Positions 18,808 through 31,200 of a stretch of 64,000 bases of DNA are shown piece by piece (the first letter of the stretch is position 1; the number at the start of each line of letters is the position of its first letter). A program made the translations under genes and the position numbers. Below the pieces are notes generated by a model. That model had not been told where the DNA came from. It saw only the letters and a list, made by a program, of their open reading frames with translations, and made no database searches. The stretch lies in contig OZ038323.1 in assembly GCA_964035795.1 (NCBI GenBank), positions 3,958,079 to 4,022,078 on the forward strand. The letters are read 5' to 3'. The stretch is from Pterobdella sp. o SKG-2022 (lineage: Eukaryota > Annelida > Clitellata > Hirudinida > Piscicolidae).

Positions 18808-21227
18808 GATTTTTATAGCGCACAGCTATCAATTCAAGATTGCTTCAGATGCGCTCAAGGTTTGTAAGAAGTTATGACTGGGGATGTTTATGGTATAAGT
18901 GAGTTTTCAAAAGTTTGCGAAAGTTCATGAAAAAAGGCGATGAGCGCAAGTTAGAAGGAAGTGAATTCCACAGACGTGGAGCCTGGTGAAAAAAAGAGCG
19001 ACTAGTAAACAAGCCTGAAGAAACAGGTTGATGAAGCTGGAGATCAGAGTGAAAGGATCTGAGTGGTTGACGTGTGTGTCTGATTGACAAAAGATCAAAA
19101 AGCTAAGCAGGTTGTTCAAGCTTGAGAGTGCATGCAATGAGCCAAAGTAATTTAAACTTGCATCTTTGGGAGACAGGCAGCCAGTGCAAACGAACAAGAC
19201 AGTCGCTGGAAGAGCTGAAATAATCAGCTTGAAGAACCGTCAGACCGCGTGGTTTTGGAGGGCTTGAAGTTTGCATAAAAGATAGTTTGGCTGCCCGCAA
19301 AAGAGAGAATTACAGTAGTCCATTATGGAAAGAACGAGTGAGATAAAGAGGGAATTAGCAGTGGAAAGAGGTAAAAATTTGCGTACTTGTTTTATGGCAT
19401 AGATATGTAAATTGGAATATTTGAGAAATAAAGTGAGCAAAGTTCAAATTTTAATCTAAGGTGACACCTAAGATTTTGAGCTTGGAAGATATAGGAAGTG
19501 TGGTGCCGTCAAGGGTTACCACAGAAGAGAGATTGTATTTTGCTGAGAGACGAGAGCTGCCAACAAACATCACCTCACTCTTAGTCGGGTTTATTTTCAG
19601 TTGGCTTTGGGAAAACCAGGAGTTTAGAGCGGAAAGACAACTGGATAATTTAAGGAGAGTGGGGCTAGGATCTGGGTGAGAAACTCCGGTGAAAAGAGTA
19701 ATGTCATCAGCAAACTGGTAAAAAAGCAAGTCGTGCTGTACAATAATGCTACACATGGGTGATGTATAAAGAGAGAAGAGGATTGGTCCTAGAACGGAGC
19801 CCTGTGGCACGCCTGAGTTGAGTGATGTAAGAAAAAAAGAGAAATTGTCCATTTTAACGAACTGAGAACGTTGAAAGAGGTAAGAGCGAAACCAAGAAAG
19901 AGCGAGGTCAGAAATATTGAAGTGTCTATTCAAGATATCAACTAAGATATTGTGATCGAGAGTGTTAAAAGCAGCAGAAAGGTCTAGCGAAACCAAAACG
20001 GCCGCATGTCCAGTAGCGCAGATGTTGCGAAGACTGTCAGTGATGCGTAAGAGTGTGGTTTCTGTTGAGTGGTGTTTGCGATATGCTGATTGGAAAGAAT
20101 TAAAATTAGAAGATGATGAAACGTGAGAAGTTATTCTGGAATGAACGAGTCTTTCGATAATTTTTGAAATGATGCTCAAGTTAGAACTAGGGCGGTAGTT
20201 CGAAAGAATGGTAGGGTCCAAATTGCCTTTTTTAAGCAAAGGGAGAACTTTTGCTGTTTTAAAGGAGGCGGGGAATATTGCTTGTGAAAAAGACAAGTTG
20301 ATAAGTTTGGAAATTATTGGAGCAAAAAGGTGAGAAAAGCGTTTTAAAGTGGATGTGGGGATTAAGTCTAATAGAGAAGCTTTGTTGGGTAAACAGCGAA
20401 TTAACCTACTCACTTCTTCAATACTGACAAATGAAAAATAAGAGAGTGGTGTTCGATTGTCTGGTAGAATAGGGTCTGCGCAGCGTGAAATGGACATTGG
20501 CAAAGATTTGTGAATAAGAGCAATTTTCTCTTTAAAAAAGCTACTAAAGGTATTCTCAAGATTGATAGCTTTTGAAGAGCTGCGTGGCGGAGAAGGAGGA
20601 GATCTATGTAGGATGGAGTTGGCAGTTTTCCAAAAAACTTTCGAGTTTGGTTTGACAGATGCAAGCATGTTGTTAAAAAAATCAGCACGGGATTTAAAAA
20701 TGAGAGCGCGAGCAGTCTTACGAGATTCCTTGAGAGCAGCAAAAAGACTGGCTGGAACAGGCTTGGATGACCTTAACAATAAGGAAATTTTTCTCTCAAG
20801 TTTTCGTCTTTTTCTTTTGGCAGCAATGGCGTCAGTGGATAGCTTGTGATGGGAGTTACTGCTGGGGCAAAAAATGTGGGTGTGAAAAGGGGCATGGTGG
20901 TCGATAAGTGATTGAAAAGAGTTGTTCATTGTTGTAAGAAACTCTTCAACTGGAACATCAGAAAGGTTAGTTAGTGTATTATGGATATGTCTGAGATCTT
21001 TCTCGAAGACAGCATCATCAAAGTTTTCAAAGAAGCGGGAAATTACAATGCGAGGGGGAAGAGGAGGAGGAGCGAGGTTGAGACTGCATAAAATAAGATA
21101 GTGATCGGAGTCAAAAGTTTCTCTGCCGATTTCTTGTATGAGATGACTGTTAGGTTTTGGAGTAATGATGAGGTCAAGGATGTTACCAAGTCTGTGGGTG
21201 AGGAAGTCTATGTGCTGGTGGACCATT
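18729..21227 (-). mobile_element. L2/CR1-like non-LTR retrotransposon, 5'-truncated and decayed
   Basis: A 591-codon frame (21226-19451, minus) starts in the C-terminal part of an APE-type endonuclease (GNILDLIIT, then SDHYLI) and runs through a reverse transcriptase. RT landmarks are NYRPSSNLSIISKIIERL, STETTLLRITD, VSLDLSAAFNTLDH, SGVPQGSVLGPILFSLY and the catalytic YQFADDITLF with both Asp kept. The frame stops after LGVTLD. The 3' part continues in broken frames with typical C-terminal motifs (SIMDYCNSLF, RLHWLPVSQRCKFKLL, APRLWNSLP, FRKLLKTHLY). The element ends GTGCGCTATAAAAATC followed by an (AAT)n tail, at plus 18,729-18,806. The N-terminal endonuclease and any ORF1 are absent, as expected for 5' truncation. 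The stop and frameshifts mean it cannot now move by itself. Confidence 0.93.
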
Positions 21228-23425
21228 AAGTCCTTTTAACACGATTGAGGGAACGATGAATAAATAAATTTTTGTATTATGAACTGAAAGATAAGAGCAT
21301 AGAGTGGATTCCCCCATCAACCATGAGTTATTAGGTTTTTCAATTTTGAACTTCATCATAATTATTGCTCATAAAATATTTAAATATACGCTTCACTTTA
21401 GAAAGTTTTCAAAATTCAACTTGGAAGTTTAGCAGGGAAGAAGTTTTCCAAGATAAAAAATGTGTTTTTGATTAAAATAATTTTACTTTTATATTAAAAG
21501 TTTTTTAAGTATTATATTTTTTTTTAAACTAATAAAAACCGCTAAAGCTCAATCATAAAAACATCTAACAAAAAAAAAACGTTTTACAATCTCACTTGTA
21601 AATTGCAAAAAATCTTTTGTAACACTTCATATAAAAACTGTTAAACTGGTCAATGTAACTAACAAAAGTCTTCAAGGAATGTTATTCTTATCGCAGAAGC
21701 TTATTTACATAGAAACGCACGCTGCTCTCATCATTATAGCCAGTACATATAAAATAAAACAGTGTAACTTAGGTAAGTTTTGAACGTTATAGGTTTTATA
21801 ACTTTTTGTTTTTAATTTTTTTTATAAGTTCTATTCTTTTAAGTTTCGTTTTATGTTAATTTTTATTAATATTCAAATATTTTTTTTTATATTTGTGTAT
21901 TTCTTCAGGGTTTGTCATTTTTACTACTCAGATAAATATATTTATACATCAAATACTGCAAATTAGACGGATGCAAGTCAGATATAACATACTATAATGA
22001 AGATTCATGCCCCAAAAATGATAATTTTCTTATTTTCGTTCAAAAATAAAATTAAGAAATTAACTGGAATAAATGATAATAAAATTTAAACTAGAATTAT
22101 TCTTCAAAAAATGGTCTTTCAACGATTTTTTTAAATTCATGCTTATATATGAGCATTGATACTGTCTAATACAATTATATAAATTCCAATACATCGGATC
22201 AAACATCAAAATCATTCTCGATAACATTACTCATGCACTAGAAATCAAAAAAAAACCGAAAGATGACTGACACTACTAATGTATAGATATGAAAACGAGA
22301 CAAAAAAAATATATCCATTAAATTTTTCAAGTTCGCATGCGTACTGTGCCAAGCTTCGTCACAGTTCTCTACAACAGGGTACGATCCATAAGGCAAGAGT
22401 GAAGGAACAAGGGGATGAATGATGGCGACACAAAGCACCGCGTCACGTGATCGAGTGATGTCATAAGCGTAAAATTTCCGCCTTCGTGCAGACCAAATAC
22501 CTTAATTTATCTACAGCTTTCCAAAATCACAACTGCAAGATTTTCTGTGAAGTATTTGGATTTAGAAAATAACTTTCAGAGTTTATTTTTCTATAATGGG
22601 ATTTTCTATATTTTTCTTAACTATAAATTTAAACTAACTTTTGGTTTATATTTGTGAAATAGAATTTTATTCAGCTAAATCTCTTTATTTTTATCTACCA
22701 TCAATTCATGCTTCTAACTAAGCTCTTTTTTATTCACTGAGTTGCTTTCGTTAAAATAAAATTCTTTAAAAATCTTTCGTGACAGTATTACGGAGAGATC
22801 ATACTTCATAAAAATTTGACTATAAATTTCTAATCCAGACTTTTATCTTTTTTAATTCATGCATCTATCAAAGATACAATACGGAGTTATAGATTTTTCA
22901 TGCATTCCATCCATCACACTAAGAGCTTTTAAATTTTACATTAAATTATAGTTTAAAAAATTCTATTTATAAAGCTTTAAAAAATTTTCTAGAAAGAATT
23001 TGTTTAAAAAATGATGGCAGACTTAAAAGTTCGCATTTAAATACAATAAAAAAAGGATAAAGAAAATTAAATATCTTCTAAAAAATTCTTTACGGGTGAA
23101 AGCTTGCTGAAAAATAACGAACAGCTTTTTCTTTCCGACGTGTAAAATTTAAATAACCATCACAGACCGCTGATGTTTTTGTTTAAATTTGATAGTTTTT
23201 GCAGCTCCAAAGGAGCGAAGTCTTATGGAGGCATTAGGACAATAGCACAAAACGTTTGAGTGTGTTTTAGCTTACATTTTCAATGCGAAAGCCATAACTA
23301 TACGTCCTAATGGCGTTGATGTTACTTTAAAAAGCTTTAATGGCATGCTAATATTGAATAAATAATATTTCCCTTCATAATCACTTTAGAAGTTGCGATT
23401 AGCGGTTGAATGCTTCTAATGAAAA
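21228..23425. other. Intergenic region with one GC-richer patch
   Basis: No exons were recognised. At about 22,325-22,500 the composition becomes clearly less AT-rich, with GCATGCGTAC, a CACGTG E-box at 22,445 and TGATGTCAT shortly after. This could be an old mobile element or an isolated regulatory element. The rest is AT-rich and featureless to my reading. Confidence 0.5.
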
Positions 23426-23431
23426 TTTATT
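23426..23431 (-). terminator. Candidate AATAAA poly(A) signal for CCDC43
   Basis: AATAAA on the minus strand about 140 bases after the CCDC43 stop. In AT-rich DNA this hexamer is common by chance, so support is positional only. Confidence 0.35.
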
Positions 23432-23568
23432 GATCTTGAAAAAACATATTCTAATGAAAAAGAAGTTAACTCAATTTGTAAAACTTTTAAGAAATTAAAC
23501 TTTCTTGAGCAGATAAAACATAAAAATTATGAAGAAAATTTTAAAAAGTGTATCTGTCGTCTTGTAAG

Positions 23569-24987
23569 CTAGCCCCTTCTTTTTTCACCTTTCTGTGTTC
23601 TTTTTTTTTCACTTTCTTTCCTATCTTTTTCCTTTTGTTTTTGTTTTTCTCTATCTTCTTTGTCTTTATTTTTTTTATTTTCAGCTTCCTTTTTAGATTT
23701 TTCTCTCTGTTCTCTTTCTCTATCTTTTACAGCTTGTGCATTTGTGTTTTTAACTGCTACTTTTTCTTCTTCTTCAGAACTGACAAATGTAAGACATATA
23801 TTTTTATAAGTCTCACTTTAAAAATGGATTAAAATAGAATTTTTGAAAAATGAATAATGTAAATTTCAGAGGCTTATCCAACAGAATAAAATATAAAACA
23901 AACATAAATTAAATAATTTAAAAAAGCAAGTTTCATATTTGAAGATTTTTTGAAATAACATTTTTAAAATATCCAAACAAGGATGTTTTTTTATTTGAGT
24001 AAAATATTGACTATTAAGCCAATAAAATTTATACATTGTTGAAAAAATAATTAAAAATCTCAATTGAATGTTATAAAAATGATATAAAAGAGATAGTTAA
24101 GATTTTCATAACAACTTGCTTACATTATCATTTATAAACCAAAAAATGGTAGATGCCATTTTCTATTGATGTAAACCATAACTATTATTAATGTATTTTT
24201 ATGGTGCAGTTTGCAAACTAGTTTTGCTCCACAAGAGCTTGAGAAGGCAAGAAGACTAAAGCTAAAAGATACAATTATGACTGGCAAATACACTTATATA
24301 AAACAAAAAAATTAAGTTAACTAAAAATTAATAAAGTGAATGACAAAAAACATTACTTATTTGAAATAAGCACTGAGCTTCAAGTAAAGAAACTAAGATT
24401 TATATATAACAGAAAAGATAATAACTAACTCTTCTCCACTTGATACTTCCCCATAGTTTTTCAAGATAGTTTGCTTGGATAGTTTGGTTGAAATTTTTTG
24501 TATTGCTTGATGATCTTGCACATTTTTTGAAATTAAGTTATGTAAATCCACCCCAATTTGTAACGGCTCTGTTGTGAATAAGAAGATAATTTAAAAATTG
24601 GAATATTTTTATTTGAAAAAAAAAAACAAGTGGATGGTTTATACTTTTATAAATAAAAACCTTTTGATTTTGATACATCATCTGCTGAAAAATCACTTTT
24701 CCACTTTTCAATTATTTTATTACAAAAGTCTTTGGATAAATCTTCTTTCTGTGATTGAATTTGATAAAAATAATTATATACTAAATAAAAGTTGTATAAT
24801 AACTTCCTACATCTGGTTTGAGTTCAGAAACTATTTCAAAGAGTGATTCTTCAAGTTCATCCCCTGTTTCTGACTCTAAAATTCCTTTGATGTATGACAA
24901 AAAAACTTCTAAATCAACTTCTTCATTGAACTTTTTGAGTTCATCTGATAACCAACCATCAAAGAGTGCAACTCCGCCGGCAGCCAT
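23569..24987 (-). CDS. CCDC43: CCDC43 homologue, complete, four exons
   Basis: Small coiled-coil protein of about 204 residues; human CCDC43 is about 224. Its molecular role is poorly defined. Exons (minus): 24987-24811, 24748-24661, 24568-24430, 23779-23569, with phases 0, 1 and 2 joining cleanly. The N-terminal part reads LFDGWLSDEL, VFLSYIKGIL and DELEESLFEIV. The second exon has KIIEKW, matching the KEIVERW position of the human protein. The third ends LKNYGEVSSGEE, like the acidic segment after the conserved AQYADV region. The last exon is an almost uninterrupted charged helix of Glu, Lys, Arg and Gln, ending SEKKRTQKGEKRR, a close match to the family C-terminus. The start Met opens a MAAGG sequence. 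The ATPase gene begins 256 bp away in the opposite direction, so the two may share a promoter. Family assignment is strong; function is not inferable. Confidence 0.92.
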
Positions 24988-25243
24988 GCCGCTTGAAATT
25001 TATTTTATTATCGTTGTTAAGCAAAAGTATATTAAAAATAAAATTTTTGATATCTAAAATAATAAATTTTAAATTGAAAAAAAAAAATATATATATATAA
25101 TACATGATGTAAATAACTTTTAAGCTGTTATTAAATAACACACAGGTGCAAAGATTACACCTTTAGTACACAATAAGAAATCTAAAAAATTAAATAACTG
25201 AAAAAGAGGAATATTTCATGATTTTTTGACAAAACAGTTAACA
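24988..25243. promoter_or_regulatory. Compact divergent promoter between CCDC43 and the ATPase gene
   Basis: Only 256 bp separate the two inferred start codons, so both promoters and 5' UTRs must lie here or overlap the genes. It contains an A-run followed by (TA)n near 25,081-25,100 that could act as a TATA-like or nucleosome-free element. No CpG-rich segment is present. The exact start sites are unknown, and an upstream 5' UTR exon for the ATPase cannot be excluded. Confidence 0.5.
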
Positions 25244-28200
25244 ATGTCAAGACAGTTTTTGCACAGAGAAGTAAAAACTTTCAACATTTAAATATAAAAC
25301 ACATCATAATGGTACGAAACTGACGATAAAATTGCAGGAGCAGCCAAGGTCCGAGCATTACAGACATGCAGTACAGGCTCAAGTTTCCAGTGATGTTCTC
25401 ACTAAGGTTTGAATATTTTACTTCATTTTTCGATGCGTTATAACTACCATTTGATGTAAATGATTTGAAGTAATCAATCTGAAAAACTGTTCAATTTGTT
25501 TCTCTTTCTAAATATTTCTGAAAAAATTTTTTGAATTGAAGCTCCACATAAAAATAACTTTGATTCAAGGATGGAAGACCGATAAGGAAACGCAAGAAGA
25601 TTAAGAAGATCAAGCCTCAAGACCTGGATGACATCAAGGAAGAAATGAAGATGGTGGAGCATAAATGCTCATTACAAGAGCTGGCTGAAAGACTTGGCGT
25701 CAACTTCGAAATCGTTAGTTTTAGTCCAATGTAAACCCCAATGAAAAGTACTATATAAATTCTGTAAAACTTATCAACAATAAAAAATTAAGCTCATGCG
25801 AATTTTCACAAATAAAACAGGGCATCAGTCAAGAAAGAGCAAAATACACGTTGGAACGAGACGGACCCAATGAACTTAGTCCCCCTAAGACGGTTCCTGA
25901 ATGGGTGAAGTTTTCGAAACATCTCTTCAATGGCTTTTCTCTTCTTCTGTGGACGGCTTCCATCCTATCTTTCATCGTATTTTCTGTTCTTTCCGCCACA
26001 CATGAAATCCCAAACCCAGAAGACGTTAGTAGTTTTGGAGTCTAGAAATAGTTTCAAGTAGAAAGAAATTAAAAATAATCGAAAAAAAAATTAACATATT
26101 ATGCTGAATTGAATATAATAAAAACTTTTTTTTTTTTAAATTATTTGATATCTAATTTAACGTCACTAAATCCAGTTGTACATCGGCTTTTTCTTGGTGG
26201 GAGTGGTCATAGTAAACGCTTGCTGCTCTTACCTCATGGAAGTTCACAGCTCAAAAATCGTAGAAAACTTCAAAAACTTGTCTCCACAGGTTTAAACTTT
26301 CATTAAAAATACTCCATAAAGAGCTAAAATAATACTTTTAAAAAAATTAACTTTTAAACTAGAAAAAAATTTTTAAACTAAACACGCATGGTTTTTCAGT
26401 AATTAATACAGTACCACCAACTTTAAACCCCCATATAGTTTGCCACGGTGTATAGGAAAGGGGAAAAAATGAACATCCACTGCGAAGAGCTAGTGGTTGG
26501 AGATATAGTAGAAATCAAGCCGGGTGACGTCATTCCTGCTGATATGAGGCTCATTATTACCAGAGGATTGAAGGTTTGAAGAGGTTCTATGGTTAAGAGT
26601 GCTTCTAATGATATGGGGACATATAGCCGTGATTATTCTATTATGTTTAGTTGCTTTTAATGTTCTTATCGTTATGGGATCGTTACATGGCTTCGAGAAC
26701 GTCTCTAACCTTTCCAATTTTTATTAAAAATGACATCTAATTGTCTGTCATTCGCGATCTTTAGATTTTTATCGAGTTTTGAACCAGGTTCACAAAGTAA
26801 TCCAACTGGACGTTTTGGACAGTAATGTTCCTGACAACTTTGTCCACTTACAAGGCGTTCATTTTTACCAGGTTTCAATAAAATGTAATAATTATGAACT
26901 TGAACACAAAGGTGGATAACTCGCCGATAACAGGGGAGTCAGAACCTCGAGTGAGAACTATAGACTACACTAATGAAAACCCTCTAGAAACAAGAAATCT
27001 TGTGTTCTACTCTACCAGTGTTGTTGAAGGTTTGATGACGTTTTATGGAAAATCTAATTCTAAGAAAAATCAAGTTTCAACATTTTAAAATGATTTAATA
27101 GTTTTTCCTGTATTCATAGTTTTCTACAGTAAAATAAGAGCCTCGACAGTTTCGAATTTTAAGGCTTACATAATGATGAATTATTGTAACCACATTCAAA
27201 CAAAAACAACAGGCATGGCTAGAGGTGTGGTGATAGCCACTGGTGATAGGACGGTCCTTGGTAGAATCGCTAATCTTGCAGCTAGAATGGAACTGGGTTC
27301 GGAACCTCTGATTTGCCAAGAATTGTACCACATTACTTCAACTATCTCTATCATTGGTGGAATTACTGCACTGATCTTCTTTTTCATTGGTTAGTGAAAT
27401 AAGTCTGAAAGTAGCTTTGAACTAACTCGACCTTCATGAATGAAAGAAACAATTTTAGTTAAAAATGAGCTTAAACCCATCATATTAATTCAATAGCCTA
27501 GAAATAGTAATAATCTACGCAAAATATATGAAAAAGCAACGAAAAAACGCACATTAACAATAATTAATTAGTTCTTTAGAACCAAAATCCAATGAGCTTG
27601 AAAATAATTTATATAAAATCGACCCTCACATAGCTCTGATAGTGGACATGTTTTGGGTAGATGCCTTGAAGTATCTTGTGGGTTTCATAGTGGCTGTAGT
27701 ACCCGAAGGCCTCATCCCTACCATCACGGTTTGGTTTTTTTCATTATGAGCATTAGTTGTTCAAATATATTTGAAGCGTTTGGATTCTTTCAATTATTAT
27801 CAATGTAAATATGATTGAAGGTCTATGTGTTGATGTTGATTATGGCTGTATTAAGTTTTGAATATGAAGAAATTTTCAGCTTATGATATTTAGAAGCATA
27901 TGAATATTTGAAATGTATGTAGATATATTCTAAACTATTAAAAACTAATTATTTGAACTAATAATTCATAGTTTATTTTCGTCTCCATAACTCCATTTTC
28001 ATGTTTGCTATCAGATTATGTACGTGATAGCCAGTATGAAGTTGTCGAACAAGAACTGTGTGGTGAAAAACCTTCAATCTATTGAGACTCTTGGTGAGGA
28101 ATTGCGTGTCGACCTTCAAAACGATTAATAGATGAAGATAAAAAGAGAATTACTTTGAACTTTAATAATGCTAGGTTTATAAAAATTCGGATATCCAAAA

Positions 28201-31200
28201 AAAATACTCTTAAAAAAATAGAACTAAATTTGTGAAAAATTTTAGTAATTTTCAGATTTGAAAAGTATTAAAATTCTAAATTAGTAGCATAAAACTTTTC
28301 CATAAATCAAAAATTTTAAATTTTTTCGCAAAGTAAAGAATTTTCTTTTTCATTAATATTTAATGCTATGTAATTTTTGAACTACGTGAGTCACACGTAG
28401 AAATTTCTAGAAGTTTTAGAATTCACAAAAACCTAAAAAAAACATAAATTAACCCATAAATTGAATAAAACACTAAAACCGATACTGTTGAACCAGGCTC
28501 AACGTCCATTATCTGCACCGACAAGAGTGGCTCGATCACCCAGAATAACATGAGAGTTTCAAGGGTGTGGTTCGATAACAAGATCTTCAGTGCTGATCAC
28601 AGCCCAGACCAAATGAGTTGGTTCATTTTTATTTATGATTTATATCGATATATCTGCCTTAATATATGAATTATTTCGATATATCTTTTTTATATATTAA
28701 TTATGTTGATATATTTTTTGGTATTATAACTTGGTTGTTTGAGTCCAACAAAAGCTCTATTTAAGTTTGTAACTACTTTTTTAAGTTTTTGCTACACCTA
28801 AAGTCGATTTCCGGAGTTTTATGCGATCTTAATTTCACTATAATCATACTTTTTATTGTATTTTATGCTGATGTCAATAATATTCCAACCTTTTTTTATT
28901 GTAAGTTCATACAAGTTATTGTATCATACTTTGACGACACTATAATCATACTTGTATTGTTTTCATATTGTAAACTATTTTGACACCACTATAAGCATAT
29001 CTTATAACATATAGACTTCACACAGACGCGGAATACCAGAGAGATATGCCGACGTGGCTTGCTTTCTCGAGGGCTGTGATGTTGTGCAACAAGACTGAGT
29101 TCAGAAACCCGCATGAGATCAGTACAACTATCAACAGGTTACATAGTGATTTATGTAAAAAATTACGAGAAATTAAAGTAAAATTATCTATGTAAAATTA
29201 ACGCTAATTGTTGCTTATAATAGACACACAATTGAGAATAAGTAATATATTATTTAGCGTATTTCTACCGCAGCCAATTGGTTGGAGATCCAATGGAGGT
29301 AGCCATGATACAGTTCATGGAGGTAGCCAGAGGAAACACTTATGACTTTAGAGCCAGAAACAGAAAGATGTGTGAAATCCCTTTCAACAAAAGTATCAAA
29401 TACCAAGTAATGTTCAATGGATTTCGAAATTTAATTGTAATCTTATTTATATAAAGAATCTAATGAGATTGTGATGAGTATAAAAAAATTTGAAAGAATT
29501 TTTATAAAAAACAAAAAATCCGTCATATAATGAAACTTGAACCATTGCACATTCACTTCGAACCTCAAAGGTGTCCATCCATGAAATGGATGACCCGAAA
29601 GACCGTAGGTACTTGCTGGTGATGACAGGCGCTCCTGAAAGGGTATTTGACAGGTTAACTTATTGATGATTACTAGAATTAATCTGAAAGTTTATTGGAG
29701 GATTCAAGTAGCATATATGCCCAACCCTAGTAATCTCAGATACATTGATTTTAAACAATAATCACCATTATCATATTTCAACTCAATTAAAATAATGATT
29801 TTTCCAGGTGCTCCACAATCATGGTAGAAGGAGGAGAACAGAGGATCAACTCTCATTGGAGGTTGGCGTTCCATAATGCTTTCCTATCTCTCGGGGAAGA
29901 GGGTGAAACCGTGGTTGGTGTGGTAGATATGAGACTACCTTTGGAACAGTACCCAATGGGGTTCCAGTTTGATCCTGATTCTGAAAACTTTCCTCAAACT
30001 GGTCTAAGATTCTTGGGGATGTTGACGTTGTTTGATCCTCCGAAGCCCTCTGTCCCTGCTGCTATTTCCAAGTGCAAGTCTGCTGGGATCAAGGTGAAAA
30101 TTTTTAGTTTTGATTTATTTTATTTAAAAATTTAAAATTTCATGAAAAACTGTATATACATCAATTCAAACAAAAAAGCTATAATAAAAAAAAAACAAAA
30201 AGAAATTTAAGTTAAAATTAAAAAGAATTAAACACTTGATAATGATACACTATTATCAAAGGTTGTAATGGTGACGGGAGATCACCCGATCACGGCAAAA
30301 GCCATCGCCAAAGGCATGGGGATAATAGGAGAGAAGAGTGAGTGTGCAGATGATATTGCCTCTAGGCTTAACATCCCCATCACTGAAGTCAATCCCAGGT
30401 TTGCGGCATCATTAGGGTGTAGAATCTACTGTATACTAAACAGTTAAGTTTTTATGAATAAAGAGGTAAATAAAAAACGCTATATAAAATCATTCAAATT
30501 CTTTTTATAGCCCGTTTTTCTTCACCAAGGGTTGTGCATAATCTTGATATTAATGCTAAGATTTCATGCCTATTAGTTTTCTATCGAAAATGTATGAACA
30601 ACACGAATCAAGTAAAAGCATAAAAATCTTAATAACAACGAATAATGCACCTCCTACAGAGACGCCAATGCTTGTGTGGTGCATGGTTCTGACCTGAAGG
30701 ACTTCTCATTTATGCAACTTCAAAACATCCTGTACAACTACGATGAGCTTGGTTGGTAGATTTGTTAGAGCTTTTTATCAAATGACAAGGGTTTTTCACT
30801 AGCCACAATAAATTTTTTCAAAAATTTTTACCCAACGAAAAACTTTGTATTTCAATGAATTTTATTTGTGTTCTTAAATATATTTGGTTTTTAAAAATTT
30901 ATATTGTTTTAAGCATTCATAAGCCTATTAAGTTATTGGCAAAATTTGATGCCCACTATCTCAAAAATACTTTTTAAAGCAATGCCTCTTTTCACCTATT
31001 ATAAACTATTGTACAATTATAATGAATTATTCTACCACAATAATAAGCTTTTGCGATAAAATATTCAACTATTCAACCACTATTATAAACTATTAAACGA
31101 TAAATATAAATCACTACACCACTCAACAAACGACTGCAGTGTTTGCAAGGGTGAGTCCGCACCAGAAGTTGATAATAGTAGAGGCATGCCAGAAGCACGG

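Noticed and set aside
20562..20849. Plus-strand ORF across the LINE
   Set aside because: Antisense shadow of the LINE reverse transcriptase frame.
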